Source of the DNA: Methylotenera oryzisoli
GTDB lineage: Bacteria > Pseudomonadota > Gammaproteobacteria > Burkholderiales > Methylophilaceae
Assembly: GCA_945878695.1 (NCBI GenBank)
Contig: CAMDXI010000010.1
Location: 1-45,617 of the forward strand
Direction of reading: 5' to 3'
Length of the DNA: 45,617 bases
Part shown: in pieces, positions 1 through 7,441 of the stretch
Position numbering within the stretch: position 1 is the first letter of the stretch
Layout of the letters: each line of letters opens with the position of its first letter
Notes under the pieces: generated by a model
Databases searched by the model: none
Seen by the model: only the letters and a program-made list of their open reading frames with translations
What the model was told of the DNA's origin: nothing
Translations under genes and position numbers: made by a program

Positions 1-52
1 TCTCTACCCATGCCGGCATTTTGTGACCAACCGAGATGATGCGCAGTTTCAA
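1..52 (-). CDS. rlmH: 23S rRNA (pseudouridine-1915-N3) methyltransferase RlmH, 5' fragment
   Basis: Only the first 17 codons lie inside the window; the gene runs off its left edge. Reading the minus strand from a TTG start at 52-50 gives a peptide beginning (M)KLRIISVGHKMPAWVE, the characteristic RlmH N-terminus (KLxIIAVGxKMPxWV). RlmH methylates the pseudouridine at position 1915 of 23S rRNA on assembled 70S ribosomes. It directly follows rsfS, its usual neighbour, with a gap of 28 bases, and is probably read from the same promoter upstream of panD. The TTG start is inferred because no ATG in frame precedes the motif. Confidence 0.85.
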   Translation of the reverse strand, partial: MKLRIISVGHKMPAWVE

Positions 53-80
53 TGCTTAAAACCCGCTAGTCGCTTGGGAA

Positions 81-482
81 CTAGGCTGCGCCGTGGTCGG
101 CTTTGATGTGGCCGCGACGCGTTTCTGCCTCGCCCCAAAGTTGTTCTAGGTTGTAGTAGGCGCGCGTGGTCGGCACCATGATGTGGGCGACGATGTCGTT
201 TAAATCCACTAACACCCATTCGCCTTCTTTTTCACCTTCGGTACCGCGTATGGCGTAGCCTTTTTCTTTGAGCTTCTCACGGACGTTGTCGGCGATGGCT
301 TTGGCCTGACGGCTGGAGGTGGCGCTGGCGACGATCATGTAGCTGGTCATGGAGGTCAGTTTGCGTACGTCCATGACCGTGATATCAAAGCCCTTGATGT
401 CTTCGATGGCGTCGACAACCGCGAGCTTTAAGCCCTCTAAATAATTGGCGTCGGATTTGTTAGGGTCTAATTCTGTTGTCAT
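81..482 (-). CDS. rsfS: Ribosomal silencing factor RsfS (Iojap/DUF143 family)
   Basis: A 133-residue protein of the RsfS/Iojap family, which binds ribosomal protein L14 and blocks joining of the 30S and 50S subunits when nutrients are scarce. The family core is clear: VVDAIEDIKGFDITVMDVR, then TSYMIVASATSSRQAKAIADNV, then GTEGEKEGEWVLVDLNDIVAHIM and the ending TRAYYNLEQLWGEA. Its ATG (482-480) overlaps the TAA of panD by one base (TAATG), so translational coupling to panD is likely. In many proteobacteria the gene upstream is nadD; here it is panD. rlmH follows. Confidence 0.95.
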   Translation of the reverse strand: MTTELDPNKSDANYLEGLKLAVVDAIEDIKGFDITVMDVRKLTSMTSYMIVASATSSRQAKAIADNVREKLKEKGYAIRGTEGEKEGEWVLVDLNDIVAHIMVPTTRAYYNLEQLWGEAETRRGHIKADHGAA

Positions 483-862
483 TAAGCGGCCTGTACGGGA
501 ATGGCGTTGCGTTGGGATAAAATGCGGTTTTTTTGGTCTACGTAGACCAATTTTGGCGTGAAATTTTCTAACTCTATGGCTTGGTAATCGGCGTAGCTGG
601 CAATGATGACCATGTCTTGTGGGGCGGCTTTGTGCGCGGCCGCGCCGTTGACGGAAATGACGCCAGAATCGCGTTCAGCACGAATGGCGTAGGTGCTAAA
701 GCGCTCGCCGTTGGTGATGTTGTATATGTGGATTTGTTCGTATTCCTTTATGTCCGCGGCTTCCAGCAAGGTTTCGTCGATGGCGCAACTGCCTTCGTAA
801 TCGAGTTCGCTGTGCGTGACATGCACACGGTGCAATTTAGATTTGAGCATGGTTCTTTGCAT
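482..862 (-). CDS. panD: Aspartate 1-decarboxylase PanD
   Basis: Makes beta-alanine from L-aspartate for pantothenate synthesis, using a pyruvoyl group generated by self-cleavage of the proenzyme between Gly24 and Ser25. Both residues are present in YEGSCAID. The first residues (MxRTMLxxKLHRV) and the 126-residue length match the E. coli enzyme, which supports the start at 862 rather than the internal Met5. Other conserved parts are [10 protein letters not shown] and ISVNGAAAH (residues about 71-75 in the family). A strong promoter lies 30-60 bases upstream. It is separated from panC by about 100 bases and leads an operon with rsfS and rlmH. Confidence 0.97.
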   Translation of the reverse strand: MQRTMLKSKLHRVHVTHSELDYEGSCAIDETLLEAADIKEYEQIHIYNITNGERFSTYAIRAERDSGVISVNGAAAHKAAPQDMVIIASYADYQAIELENFTPKLVYVDQKNRILSQRNAIPVQAA

Positions 863-892
863 GCGGGTTAACCTAGTTTTAAAAGGGAGTGC

Positions 893-921
893 ATTATAGT
901 CCTTATAAGCCTTTGTTCCAA
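893..921 (-). promoter_or_regulatory. Sigma70-type promoter for panD-rsfS-rlmH
   Basis: On the minus strand, TTGGAA (921-916) and a perfect TATAAT (898-893) are separated by 17 bases. The predicted transcription start is near 886, giving a short leader of about 24 bases before the panD ATG. Confidence 0.75.
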
Positions 922-964
922 TGGTAAATTCATGCCGCAGCGGCAGACCGGCGAAATAGCAGGT

Positions 965-1819
965 TTAAATTTTGAGGCTAAGGTTATCAATGAGTCGGGT
1001 CGTGCCTAATTTGGCGGCGGCCAAGACCACTACATCGGTGTCGTCAGCGCTGGCCGCTTGCAAGTTACTGGCCGCGCGTATGGCGACGTAATCCACCTGC
1101 CAGCCTTGTCGTTGCAGATTTAATGCGGCAGCTTGCTCTAGGCTTGAAAAATTTGCGCGGCGGCCTTGCTGTTTAATTTGCTCACTAACGCTGACCAATT
1201 CAGCACGCAGTTGGCTGGCTTGGGCTTGTTCGGCGCTGCTTAAATAGCCGTTGCGCGAACTCATGGCCAAGCCACTGGGCTCGCGCACGGTATCGGCGGC
1301 GAGGATGGCGATGGCTAAATTAAACTGCTTAACCATTTCTTGGATGATGAACAGTTGCTGGTAGTCTTTTTTACCGAATACCGCCACCTGTGGCTGGACG
1401 AGGTTGAACAATTTAAGCACCACGGTGGCGACCCCAGCAAAATGACCAGGGCGGCTGGCGCCGCATAAGTCGTTGGCCACGGCGGGCAATTGCACGGTGA
1501 TGCTTTGCTTGAGGTCTTGCCCATCAAAGTCGGGGTACATTTCAGCCACGGCCGGGACAAACACGATGTCGGCACCGGCTGCTTGCAGTTTTTCACAATC
1601 GGCGGCCAAAGTGCGCGGGTAGTTAGCCAAGTCTTCGTTGGCGCCAAACTGCAAGGGATTCACAAAAATACTGACCACGACGCATGTTGCCTGTTGCTTG
1701 GCTAGCTTGACTAAGTCCAAGTGGCCGGCGTGCAAATTGCCCATGGTAGGCACCAAGGCTACCGAATTCTGCCCCTCAAGCGCACGTCGCAGTTGGGCTA
1801 TGCTGTATAGGGTTTGCAT
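965..1819 (-). CDS. panC: Pantothenate synthetase PanC
   Basis: ATP-dependent condensation of pantoate with beta-alanine, the last step of pantothenate synthesis. The 284-residue protein has the nucleotidyltransferase HIGH-type motif PTMGNLHAGH (His30 and His33), the ATP/pantoate segment FGKKDYQQL, and SSRNGYLS, all family hallmarks. The C-terminal third is Ala/Gln-rich and ends in the usual AAKLGTTRLIDN segment. Its ATG overlaps the TGA of panB by one base (TGATG), the standard panB-panC coupling. Confidence 0.97.
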   Translation of the reverse strand: MQTLYSIAQLRRALEGQNSVALVPTMGNLHAGHLDLVKLAKQQATCVVVSIFVNPLQFGANEDLANYPRTLAADCEKLQAAGADIVFVPAVAEMYPDFDGQDLKQSITVQLPAVANDLCGASRPGHFAGVATVVLKLFNLVQPQVAVFGKKDYQQLFIIQEMVKQFNLAIAILAADTVREPSGLAMSSRNGYLSSAEQAQASQLRAELVSVSEQIKQQGRRANFSSLEQAAALNLQRQGWQVDYVAIRAASNLQAASADDTDVVVLAAAKLGTTRLIDNLSLKI

Positions 1820-2631
1820 CAGTAACTGTGCTCGATGGCCGGGAAGGTTTTCTGTTTGACGGCCAGCACGTAGTGGCGAATGGCGCTTTCTATGCTGTTG
1901 GTGTCGCTCAAGAAATTTTTAACAAAGCGCGGCGCCTTAAACTCACTCGGCGCTTTACCGGCCACGCCAGTGTAGATGCCCAGCAAGTCTTGGATGACTA
2001 AGACTTGGCCGCCGCAATCCACCCCGGCGCCTATGCCTATGGTGGGGGTGCGGATGCTGGTGCTAATTTTTTTTGCCAAAGCGGCCGGCACCATCTCCAA
2101 TAGGATAAAACTCACGCCGGCTTCGCTCATGGCCAGTGCATCAGCCATAATGTTGGCGGCGCTTTCATCGGTTTTGCCTTGGATTTTATAGCCACCCAAT
2201 TGGTTGACCGATTGCGGGGTAAAGCCCAAATGGGCGCAGACCGGGATGCCTCGTTCGACTAAATAGCGGGCGGTTTTCACTTTGCTGCCGCCGCCTTCAA
2301 ACTTAACGATGTGGGCGCCAGAGCGAATTAACCATTCGGCATTTTTGTATGCGGCTTCGTCATCGTGTTCGTAACTGCCCAGTGGCATGTCCGCCATGAT
2401 GACGGTATTCGGTGCGCCTGCCGCCACACTTTTGGTGTGGTAAGTCATGTGGTGCATGCTGACATTGAGGGTGTTTTCGGCACCTTGCAAGACCATGCCT
2501 AATGAGTCGCCCACTAACAGCATGTCGACCCCAGCCACTTCCATGAGTTTGGCAAAGGTGGCGTCGTAGCAAGTGAGCATGGCGATTTTTTCACCGCTAA
2601 GGGCTGACTTTTCCAGTTCGTTTAAGGTCAT
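1819..2631 (-). CDS. panB: 3-methyl-2-oxobutanoate hydroxymethyltransferase PanB
   Basis: Transfers a hydroxymethyl group from methylene-tetrahydrofolate to alpha-ketoisovalerate to make ketopantoate. At 270 residues it has the usual length. Visible hallmarks are LTCYDATFA, the metal-ligand loop LLVGDSLGMV (Asp42), MADMPLGSY with the second metal Asp, KFEGGG, and FILLEMVPA carrying the catalytic Glu, followed by TIGIGAG. It lies 18 bases downstream of the deoxynucleoside kinase gene and overlaps panC by one base. Folate enzymology links it functionally to folK in the same operon. Confidence 0.97.
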   Translation of the reverse strand: MTLNELEKSALSGEKIAMLTCYDATFAKLMEVAGVDMLLVGDSLGMVLQGAENTLNVSMHHMTYHTKSVAAGAPNTVIMADMPLGSYEHDDEAAYKNAEWLIRSGAHIVKFEGGGSKVKTARYLVERGIPVCAHLGFTPQSVNQLGGYKIQGKTDESAANIMADALAMSEAGVSFILLEMVPAALAKKISTSIRTPTIGIGAGVDCGGQVLVIQDLLGIYTGVAGKAPSEFKAPRFVKNFLSDTNSIESAIRHYVLAVKQKTFPAIEHSY

Positions 2632-2649
2632 GCTGGCCTGGCCTGGGAA

Positions 2650-3297
2650 TTAATCAAAGTTGGGATTAAAGAACTCGCGCTGCCCTTTAATCTGCAAAAT
2701 GCGTGACAGCAATAAATCCAATGCGCCTGGGTTGTTCAAGATGTTGAGCTTTTCGTTGTTCACCATCAGCACCGGTGAGGTGTTGTAGTTATGAAAAAAC
2801 TCACTGTAGGCATTGGCCAAGCCTTCGATGTAGTCGCGGCGGATTTCCAGTTCGTAACTGACGTTGCGCGATTCGATGCGGTCCATCAGGGCGTCCACCG
2901 GGGTTTGCAGGTAGATCACCAAATCCGGCTTGGGTGCTTTCAACTGCAAGTGTTGGTAAATTTGGTGGTAGAGCGCGTACTCTTCGTCGTTTAAATTTAA
3001 GCGGGCAAAGATCGGGTCTTTGTCTAAAAAGAAGTCGGCAACGATGGGTCTGGCAAACATGTCGCGTTGGTTTAAGTCGGCAATTTGGTTGGCGCGTTGG
3101 AATAAAAAGAACAGCTGCGTAGGCAAGGCGTAACGCTGTGGTTCTTGGTAAAAGCGCGGTAAAAATGGATTGGCTTGGGCTTTTTCCGACAAGTAGTCGA
3201 CCGGGAACTGATCGGCTAGCATTTTTGCCAAGGTGGTTTTGCCACAGCCTATCGGTCCTTCTATGACGATGTATGGAAATTTGTTAAAAATACTCAT
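2650..3297 (-). CDS. Deoxynucleoside kinase (deoxyadenosine/deoxyguanosine kinase family)
   Basis: A 215-residue P-loop kinase. IEGPIGCGKTTLAK near residues 13-26 is the Walker A motif of the dNK/dGK family, and the segment ALMDRIESRNVSYE carries the arginine-rich lid. FLFQRANQIADL and the DFFLDKDPIFA segment fit the substrate-binding helices. It probably phosphorylates purine deoxynucleosides for salvage, but substrate choice cannot be read from the sequence. It lies 6 bases after folK and 18 before panB; this folK-dNK-panB order is common in betaproteobacteria. Confidence 0.88.
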   Translation of the reverse strand: MSIFNKFPYIVIEGPIGCGKTTLAKMLADQFPVDYLSEKAQANPFLPRFYQEPQRYALPTQLFFLFQRANQIADLNQRDMFARPIVADFFLDKDPIFARLNLNDEEYALYHQIYQHLQLKAPKPDLVIYLQTPVDALMDRIESRNVSYELEIRRDYIEGLANAYSEFFHNYNTSPVLMVNNEKLNILNNPGALDLLLSRILQIKGQREFFNPNFD

Positions 3298-3303
3298 GTG
3301 AGG

Positions 3304-3798
3304 TTAACCCTGCCGTTTTATACCCGTAAATGGTTGTTGCGCAATCAAGGTTGCTATTTTGCCATGATTTGGGATAGATAAATGCGGGTCTATTTCAAAT
3401 AATGGCAATAAAACAAAGCCGCGCTGGTGCATGCGCGGATGGGGTAGGGTAAGCGTGCTGTCGTTGATGATCAGGTCATCGTAGAGCAGCAAGTCGCAAT
3501 CGAGCACGCGTGGTGCATTGATATAGGGCCGTTGGCGACCGGCCTCATTTTCGATGGTATGCAGTGCAGTGAGCAAGGCGTGCGGGCTTAAGGTGGTGGT
3601 CACCATTAGCACCGCATTAATGAAATTAGGCACAGGCGTCGCCTCGTGTTCAGGGCAATCGACGGGGGCCGTTTCATACAGGGAGGATAGCTTGATGAAC
3701 TGGCATTCCGGCAAGGCGGCGATGGCCAGCGCCGCCGCTTGCACTTGTTGCGCAGGACCCTCTAGGTTACTACCCAATGCGATGTAAGCCTTAGCCAT
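3304..3798 (-). CDS. folK: HPPK, 6-hydroxymethyl-7,8-dihydropterin pyrophosphokinase FolK
   Basis: Transfers pyrophosphate from ATP to the pterin in folate synthesis. The start chosen here is the ATG at 3798 (MAKAYIALGSNLEGP), which matches the family N-terminus and gives 164 residues. An upstream in-frame TTG at 3813 would add five residues. The metal-binding signature RVLDCDLLLYDD (family: R-x-LDLDxL), the HPRMHQRGFVLLPLFEI segment, and the NFINAV strand are all present. It lies between pcnB and the deoxynucleoside kinase gene. Confidence 0.95.
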   Translation of the reverse strand: MAKAYIALGSNLEGPAQQVQAAALAIAALPECQFIKLSSLYETAPVDCPEHEATPVPNFINAVLMVTTTLSPHALLTALHTIENEAGRQRPYINAPRVLDCDLLLYDDLIINDSTLTLPHPRMHQRGFVLLPLFEIDPHLSIPNHGKIATLIAQQPFTGIKRQG

Positions 3799-3827
3799 GG
3801 TTGGATTGCTCAAAACCTAAGCCGGAT

Positions 3828-5264
3828 TTAGTCGGCGACGTTAGGCGTGGCCGAGGGTTTTTTGCGGTTTCTTCTGCGGCGTTTTTTCGGTGCGCTGTCG
3901 GCCATTAACATGGCACTTCGCGCTTCGCCCTCGGCGTTGGCAAAGGCCGTCCACCACTCGCCCAATTCCATGGGCAATTCGCCCGATTCGCAGCGCAGCA
4001 ATAAGAAGTCGTAGCCGGCGCGGTAACGCGGGTGGGTTAACAAGGCGAAAGGCCGCTTGCCGGCGCGTTGTTCGAAACGCGGTTGCATGGCCCAGATTTC
4101 TTTCATGGTCGCCGTGTAGCGGTTGTGTATGGCTAGTTTTTCGGCTTGGCTGGCAATCACCTCATTCATGGCTAGGTGCAGGGCAGGCATTAAGTGTTGA
4201 CCGGATTTTTTATGCAGTTCCCATGCCACTATCATTTCATGCCAAAGCAGGCAGGCAAATAAGAAGCTGGGGTTAGCGGATTTGCCAGCCAAGATACGCT
4301 GATCGGTGTTTTGCAAGGCCATCATGATGAAACGCTTGCCCATGGCTTGCTCAAGCATCACGTCCAGCATAGGCAGTAAACCGTGGTGCAATTGCTGCGC
4401 ACGCAAGGCGGCTAAGCTTTGCATGGCATGGCCAGAGAGAAACAACTTAAGCATTTCATCAAACAAGCGGCTGGGTGGCACATCGGCTAAATAGTCGGCC
4501 ATTTTTGCTATCGGCGCTTGCGTTTGTGCTTCAATCTTTAAACCTAATTTGGCGGACAGTCGCACGGCACGCAACATGCGCACCGGGTCTTCGGCGTAGC
4601 GTGTTTCCGGCTTGCCTATCATGCGCAGTATGCCGGCCTTGATGTCGGCGTAGCCGTTGTGGAAATCCAATACTTCTTGGCTAGCTGGGTTGTAATACAA
4701 GGCGTTGGCGGTAAAGTCACGGCGCAATGCATCGTCTACGATGGAGCCAAACACGTTGTCACGTATGATGCGGCCGGAGTCGCTGACTTTGGCGTCGCCC
4801 TCGGCTTCCAAGTGGCTGCCGCGAAAGGTCGAGACTTCTATGGTTTCGTCGCCGAATAAGACGTGCACCAACCTAAAGCGCTTGCCAATGAGGCGTGAGC
4901 GCCTAAACAAGCGATTGACTTGCTCGGGGGTGGCGTTGGTGGCCACGTCAAAATCTTTGGGTGTGCGATTGAGCAGTAAGTCGCGCACCGCGCCACCGAC
5001 GATGTACGCTTCAAAGCCGGCTTTGTGCAATCCTTCTGTGGTTTTTAGTGCGGCGTTGCTGAGTAAATTGCGGTCTATCTTATGCGTTTTATGGGCAATG
5101 CTTAAGGCGCCATGGTGCGGCAAATCGGGCTGCTTATGGGCATGGTTGGCCGTTAATTTTGACCGCTGCTGGGCTTTGTGTGTCGGGTTAACGGTAGTGC
5201 TGGCATGCGCAAGGGATTTAGCGGATTTGCTGTTGAAAATTCGGTCTAGCAGTTTTTTAATCAT
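3828..5264 (-). CDS. pcnB: Poly(A) polymerase I PcnB
   Basis: Adds 3' poly(A) tails that mark RNA for decay. The 478-residue protein has the class II nucleotidyltransferase head: FEAYIVGGAVRDLLLNRTPKDFDVAT, with Gly-Gly and the Asp pair that binds metal (about residues 90-115), then RRDFTANALYYN and the RNA-binding segment ETRYAEDPVRMLRAVRLSAKLG. The N-terminus (about 60 residues) and the C-terminus (SAPKKRRRRNRKKP) are basic, low complexity and probably bind RNA, as in E. coli PcnB. tRNA CCA-adding enzyme is the main alternative; the basic tails and neighbour folK favour PcnB. First gene of the five-gene operon to panC. Confidence 0.93.
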   Translation of the reverse strand: MIKKLLDRIFNSKSAKSLAHASTTVNPTHKAQQRSKLTANHAHKQPDLPHHGALSIAHKTHKIDRNLLSNAALKTTEGLHKAGFEAYIVGGAVRDLLLNRTPKDFDVATNATPEQVNRLFRRSRLIGKRFRLVHVLFGDETIEVSTFRGSHLEAEGDAKVSDSGRIIRDNVFGSIVDDALRRDFTANALYYNPASQEVLDFHNGYADIKAGILRMIGKPETRYAEDPVRMLRAVRLSAKLGLKIEAQTQAPIAKMADYLADVPPSRLFDEMLKLFLSGHAMQSLAALRAQQLHHGLLPMLDVMLEQAMGKRFIMMALQNTDQRILAGKSANPSFLFACLLWHEMIVAWELHKKSGQHLMPALHLAMNEVIASQAEKLAIHNRYTATMKEIWAMQPRFEQRAGKRPFALLTHPRYRAGYDFLLLRCESGELPMELGEWWTAFANAEGEARSAMLMADSAPKKRRRRNRKKPSATPNVAD

Positions 5265-5284
5265 GGGCTGATTATAGCTTAAAA

Positions 5285-5833
5285 TCAGCCGGCTTTATTT
5301 TCCCACATGACGTCCGTTCTGCCGGCTTGTTTATTAATACTGCGGCACATGACGAACAATAAATCCGATAATCGGTTCAGGTATTGCAAGGAAATGTCGG
5401 TGACTTTTTCGTTTCTATCCAACTCGACCAGCTTGCGCTCGGCGCGGCGGCAGACGGTGCGGGCCAAGTGGCAGTAAGCAGCGGCTTTGCTACCGCCGGG
5501 CAAGATGAATTCTTTAAGTGGCGTTAATTGCTCGTTTAGGGCGTCGATTTGGTCTTCTAAATCCTGTATGCGCGCTTGTTGCAAGATGACGTAGCCCGGT
5601 ATGCAGATTTCACCGCCTACATTGAATAAATCGTGTTGAATTTGCGTGAGCGGGGCCACTAGATTGTTCGGCAAGCTTTCGGTGAGCATGATGCCTACGA
5701 TGGAGTTGAGTTCATCCACGTCGCCCATGGCTTCCACGCGCAAGCTGTCTTTGTTGATACGACTGCCGTCGCCCAAGCCGGTGGTGCCATCGTCGCCGGT
5801 GCGCGTGTAAATTTTACTCAGTCTGTTCGCCAT
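5285..5833 (-). CDS. Cob(I)alamin adenosyltransferase, PduO type
   Basis: Attaches the adenosyl group of ATP to cob(I)alamin to make coenzyme B12. The ATG at 5833 is chosen because AAGGAG sits seven bases upstream and the protein then begins MANRLSKIYTRTGDDGTTGLGDG, the family's ATP-binding N-terminus. A longer reading frame to 5944 would cross the divergent murI promoter. The product has 182 residues; further hallmarks are GDVDELNS, FILPGG, and CHLARTVCRRAER with the Arg residues of the active site, then NRLSDLLFVMCR. It diverges from murI. Whether it serves synthesis or salvage is not shown here. Confidence 0.93.
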   Translation of the reverse strand: MANRLSKIYTRTGDDGTTGLGDGSRINKDSLRVEAMGDVDELNSIVGIMLTESLPNNLVAPLTQIQHDLFNVGGEICIPGYVILQQARIQDLEDQIDALNEQLTPLKEFILPGGSKAAAYCHLARTVCRRAERKLVELDRNEKVTDISLQYLNRLSDLLFVMCRSINKQAGRTDVMWENKAG

Positions 5834-5844
5834 GATGCGGCTCC

Positions 5845-5875
5845 TTGCCAGCTTGCATTTGCAATCGTTTATAAT
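5845..5875 (+). promoter_or_regulatory. Possible promoter for murI
   Basis: A perfect TATAAT at 5870-5875 is preceded by TTGCCA at 5845-5850 with a long 19-base spacer. Transcription from about 5882 would exclude the ATG at 5876 and supports the murI start at 5906. The spacing makes the -35 assignment weak. Confidence 0.45.
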
Positions 5876-5905
5876 GTGTTCATTGTAACTGATGACAACC
5901 AGGCC

Positions 5906-6727
5906 ATGAATGCAACTCAACACATTGCTAGCAAAAAAGCGCAACCCAACGATCCCATAGGCGTGTTTGATTCTGGGGTGGGTGGCCTATCGGTGTTAAA
6001 GCACATACAAGATTTGCTGCCGAATGAGCAGTTACGTTACGTGGCCGATAGCCGCTACGCTCCGTATGGCAATAAAAGCGTGGCAGAAATTCAAGCACGC
6101 TGTTTTACCCTGGCCGATTTTTTAATTGCTCAAGGCGCGAAAGTGTTGGTGGTGGCATGCAACACGGCCACGGCGGCGGCCATTGATGCCATGCGCGAAC
6201 GTTACACGCTGCCGATTATTGGCATGGAGCCAGCCGTGAAGCCGGCTGCCGAAGCCAGTCAAAATGGCATCATAGGCATATTGGCTACCGTCGGCACGCT
6301 TAAAAGTGCACAGTTTGCCGCCTTGTTGGAAAGTTACGGCCGCAATGTGGAGGTGGTTACCCAAGCCTGCCCGGGCTTGGTTGAGTGCATAGAGCGCGGC
6401 GAAGTGGACAGCCCGGCCACGCGCGACTTGATTAAACAATTTTGTGCGCCTTTATTGGCCGAAGGGGCCGACACCGTGGTGTTGGGTTGCACCCATTACC
6501 CGTTCGTGCGGGCATTGATTAGCGACGTGGTGGGCCCTAAGGTTAGTCTGGTGGACACCGGCGCCGCGGTTGCCAAGCAAGTAAAAAATCGTTTAATCGA
6601 AAGCGGTTTGTTGGCAACGGAGCAAGCGCCCGGGGCTGTGCATTTTTGGACTAACAGTGCGGCGGCGGAAGCCCCAGCGGTGATTGCCCGTTTATGGGGT
6701 CAAGCCGCGGAGGTGGGTGTTTTTTAG
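5906..6727 (+). CDS. murI: Glutamate racemase MurI
   Basis: Converts L- to D-glutamate for peptidoglycan. From the ATG at 5906 the protein has 273 residues. The two catalytic cysteines are visible: Cys85 in VVACNTATAAA and Cys195 in VLGCTHYPF. The substrate loop IGVFDSGVGGLSVL (Asp22) and ADSRYAPYG are also typical. An in-frame ATG at 5876 would add ten residues that do not resemble the family and lies within the predicted promoter. The gene diverges from the B12 adenosyltransferase. Its TAG overlaps the TAA of the convergent gene at 6724 by three bases. Confidence 0.96.
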   Translation: MNATQHIASKKAQPNDPIGVFDSGVGGLSVLKHIQDLLPNEQLRYVADSRYAPYGNKSVAEIQARCFTLADFLIAQGAKVLVVACNTATAAAIDAMRERYTLPIIGMEPAVKPAAEASQNGIIGILATVGTLKSAQFAALLESYGRNVEVVTQACPGLVECIERGEVDSPATRDLIKQFCAPLLAEGADTVVLGCTHYPFVRALISDVVGPKVSLVDTGAAVAKQVKNRLIESGLLATEQAPGAVHFWTNSAAAEAPAVIARLWGQAAEVGVF

Positions 6728-7212
6728 CTGCGCTTGCCGCTTTGGTCGGCGCGGATTTCTGTCACGGTGTAGCCATCGGTAGCAGCGGCGCGCATTTCAA
6801 ACAAATACGGATCGTCTTCTGCCAAGGGGTTGTTTTTTTCGGTGAACATGGCGTCATTTTGCGGTGGCACCGGAAAGCGCCAATAAATTTTATCTACTTT
6901 TTCCCCGGTAATGCGCGCGATGTGGCCGATCAGGTTGCTTTCCAATATATTGGAAAAGCGAAAGCGCTTTAATGGCGCCGATTCTATCTGCACGAGCGTC
7001 TGTTTGCTGATGGGGTCTTGTGAGCAGGAGACCAGCACTTCCACGCCGGTGTTGAGGAAGTACTCGGTGACAAAATCGATGATCTTGGCTTGCGCCAATG
7101 CCCGCTTTTTCTTTGCGGCATACACCACTAGGACAAAGGCACATAATGCCAACAAATTGGCACTTAGGGCATACAAGGCCACCGAATCCAAGCTAAACGT
7201 CAATGTAAACAT
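6724..7212 (-). CDS. Conserved hypothetical protein with one N-terminal membrane segment
   Basis: I do not recognise a named family. The 162-residue protein begins with a hydrophobic stretch at about residues 10-32 (ALYALSANLLALCAFVLVV) followed by YAAKKKR, consistent with a single membrane anchor and a cytoplasmic remainder. The rest is mixed and soluble-looking, with the notable segment KVDKIYWRFPVPPQ and an acidic patch NPLAEDDPYLFEM. A good ribosome site (AAGGA, about seven bases before the ATG) supports the start. It is the last gene after ilvE and the zinc-finger gene on the minus strand, with 32 bases to the latter. It ends inside the stop codon of murI. Confidence 0.8.
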   Translation of the reverse strand: MFTLTFSLDSVALYALSANLLALCAFVLVVYAAKKKRALAQAKIIDFVTEYFLNTGVEVLVSCSQDPISKQTLVQIESAPLKRFRFSNILESNLIGHIARITGEKVDKIYWRFPVPPQNDAMFTEKNNPLAEDDPYLFEMRAAATDGYTVTEIRADQSGKRS

Positions 7213-7244
7213 GGCTGTCCTTAAGGAGTCCGGCGGCTTTTAGC

Positions 7245-7433
7245 TTAATGGTGCGCCAGCACTTCACCGGCTTTCAATTGGTATTGCGTGCCGCAGTAAG
7301 GGCAGGTAGCCTGCCCGGTTTTAGCTAGGTCCAAAAAAACCCGTGGGTGCGACGACCACAATGCCACTGCAGCGGTAGGGCAATGCAGCGGCAGGTTTTT
7401 GGCGGAGACGATGGTGGGTTTTTGCTTGGCCAT
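7245..7433 (-). CDS. Small zinc-finger protein, zf-CHCC family
   Basis: A 62-residue protein starting at the ATG at 7433, eight bases after the ilvE stop. It carries a CHCC zinc-binding arrangement: Cys in LHCPT, His in SSHPRVFLDL, and the pair CPYC in TCPYCGTQYQL, as in the small family related to the NDUFS6 subunit of complex I. Proteins of this type are widespread next to ilvE in betaproteobacteria, but their role is unclear. An upstream in-frame TTG at 7460 would overlap ilvE and is less likely. Confidence 0.85.
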   Translation of the reverse strand: MAKQKPTIVSAKNLPLHCPTAAVALWSSHPRVFLDLAKTGQATCPYCGTQYQLKAGEVLAHH

Positions 7434-7441
7434 GGTGTGGT

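Noticed and set aside
4705-5271. 188-codon plus-strand ORF across the N-terminal half of pcnB
   Set aside because: Antisense shadow of a well-conserved gene; Ser/Arg-rich composition, no ribosome site, no family.
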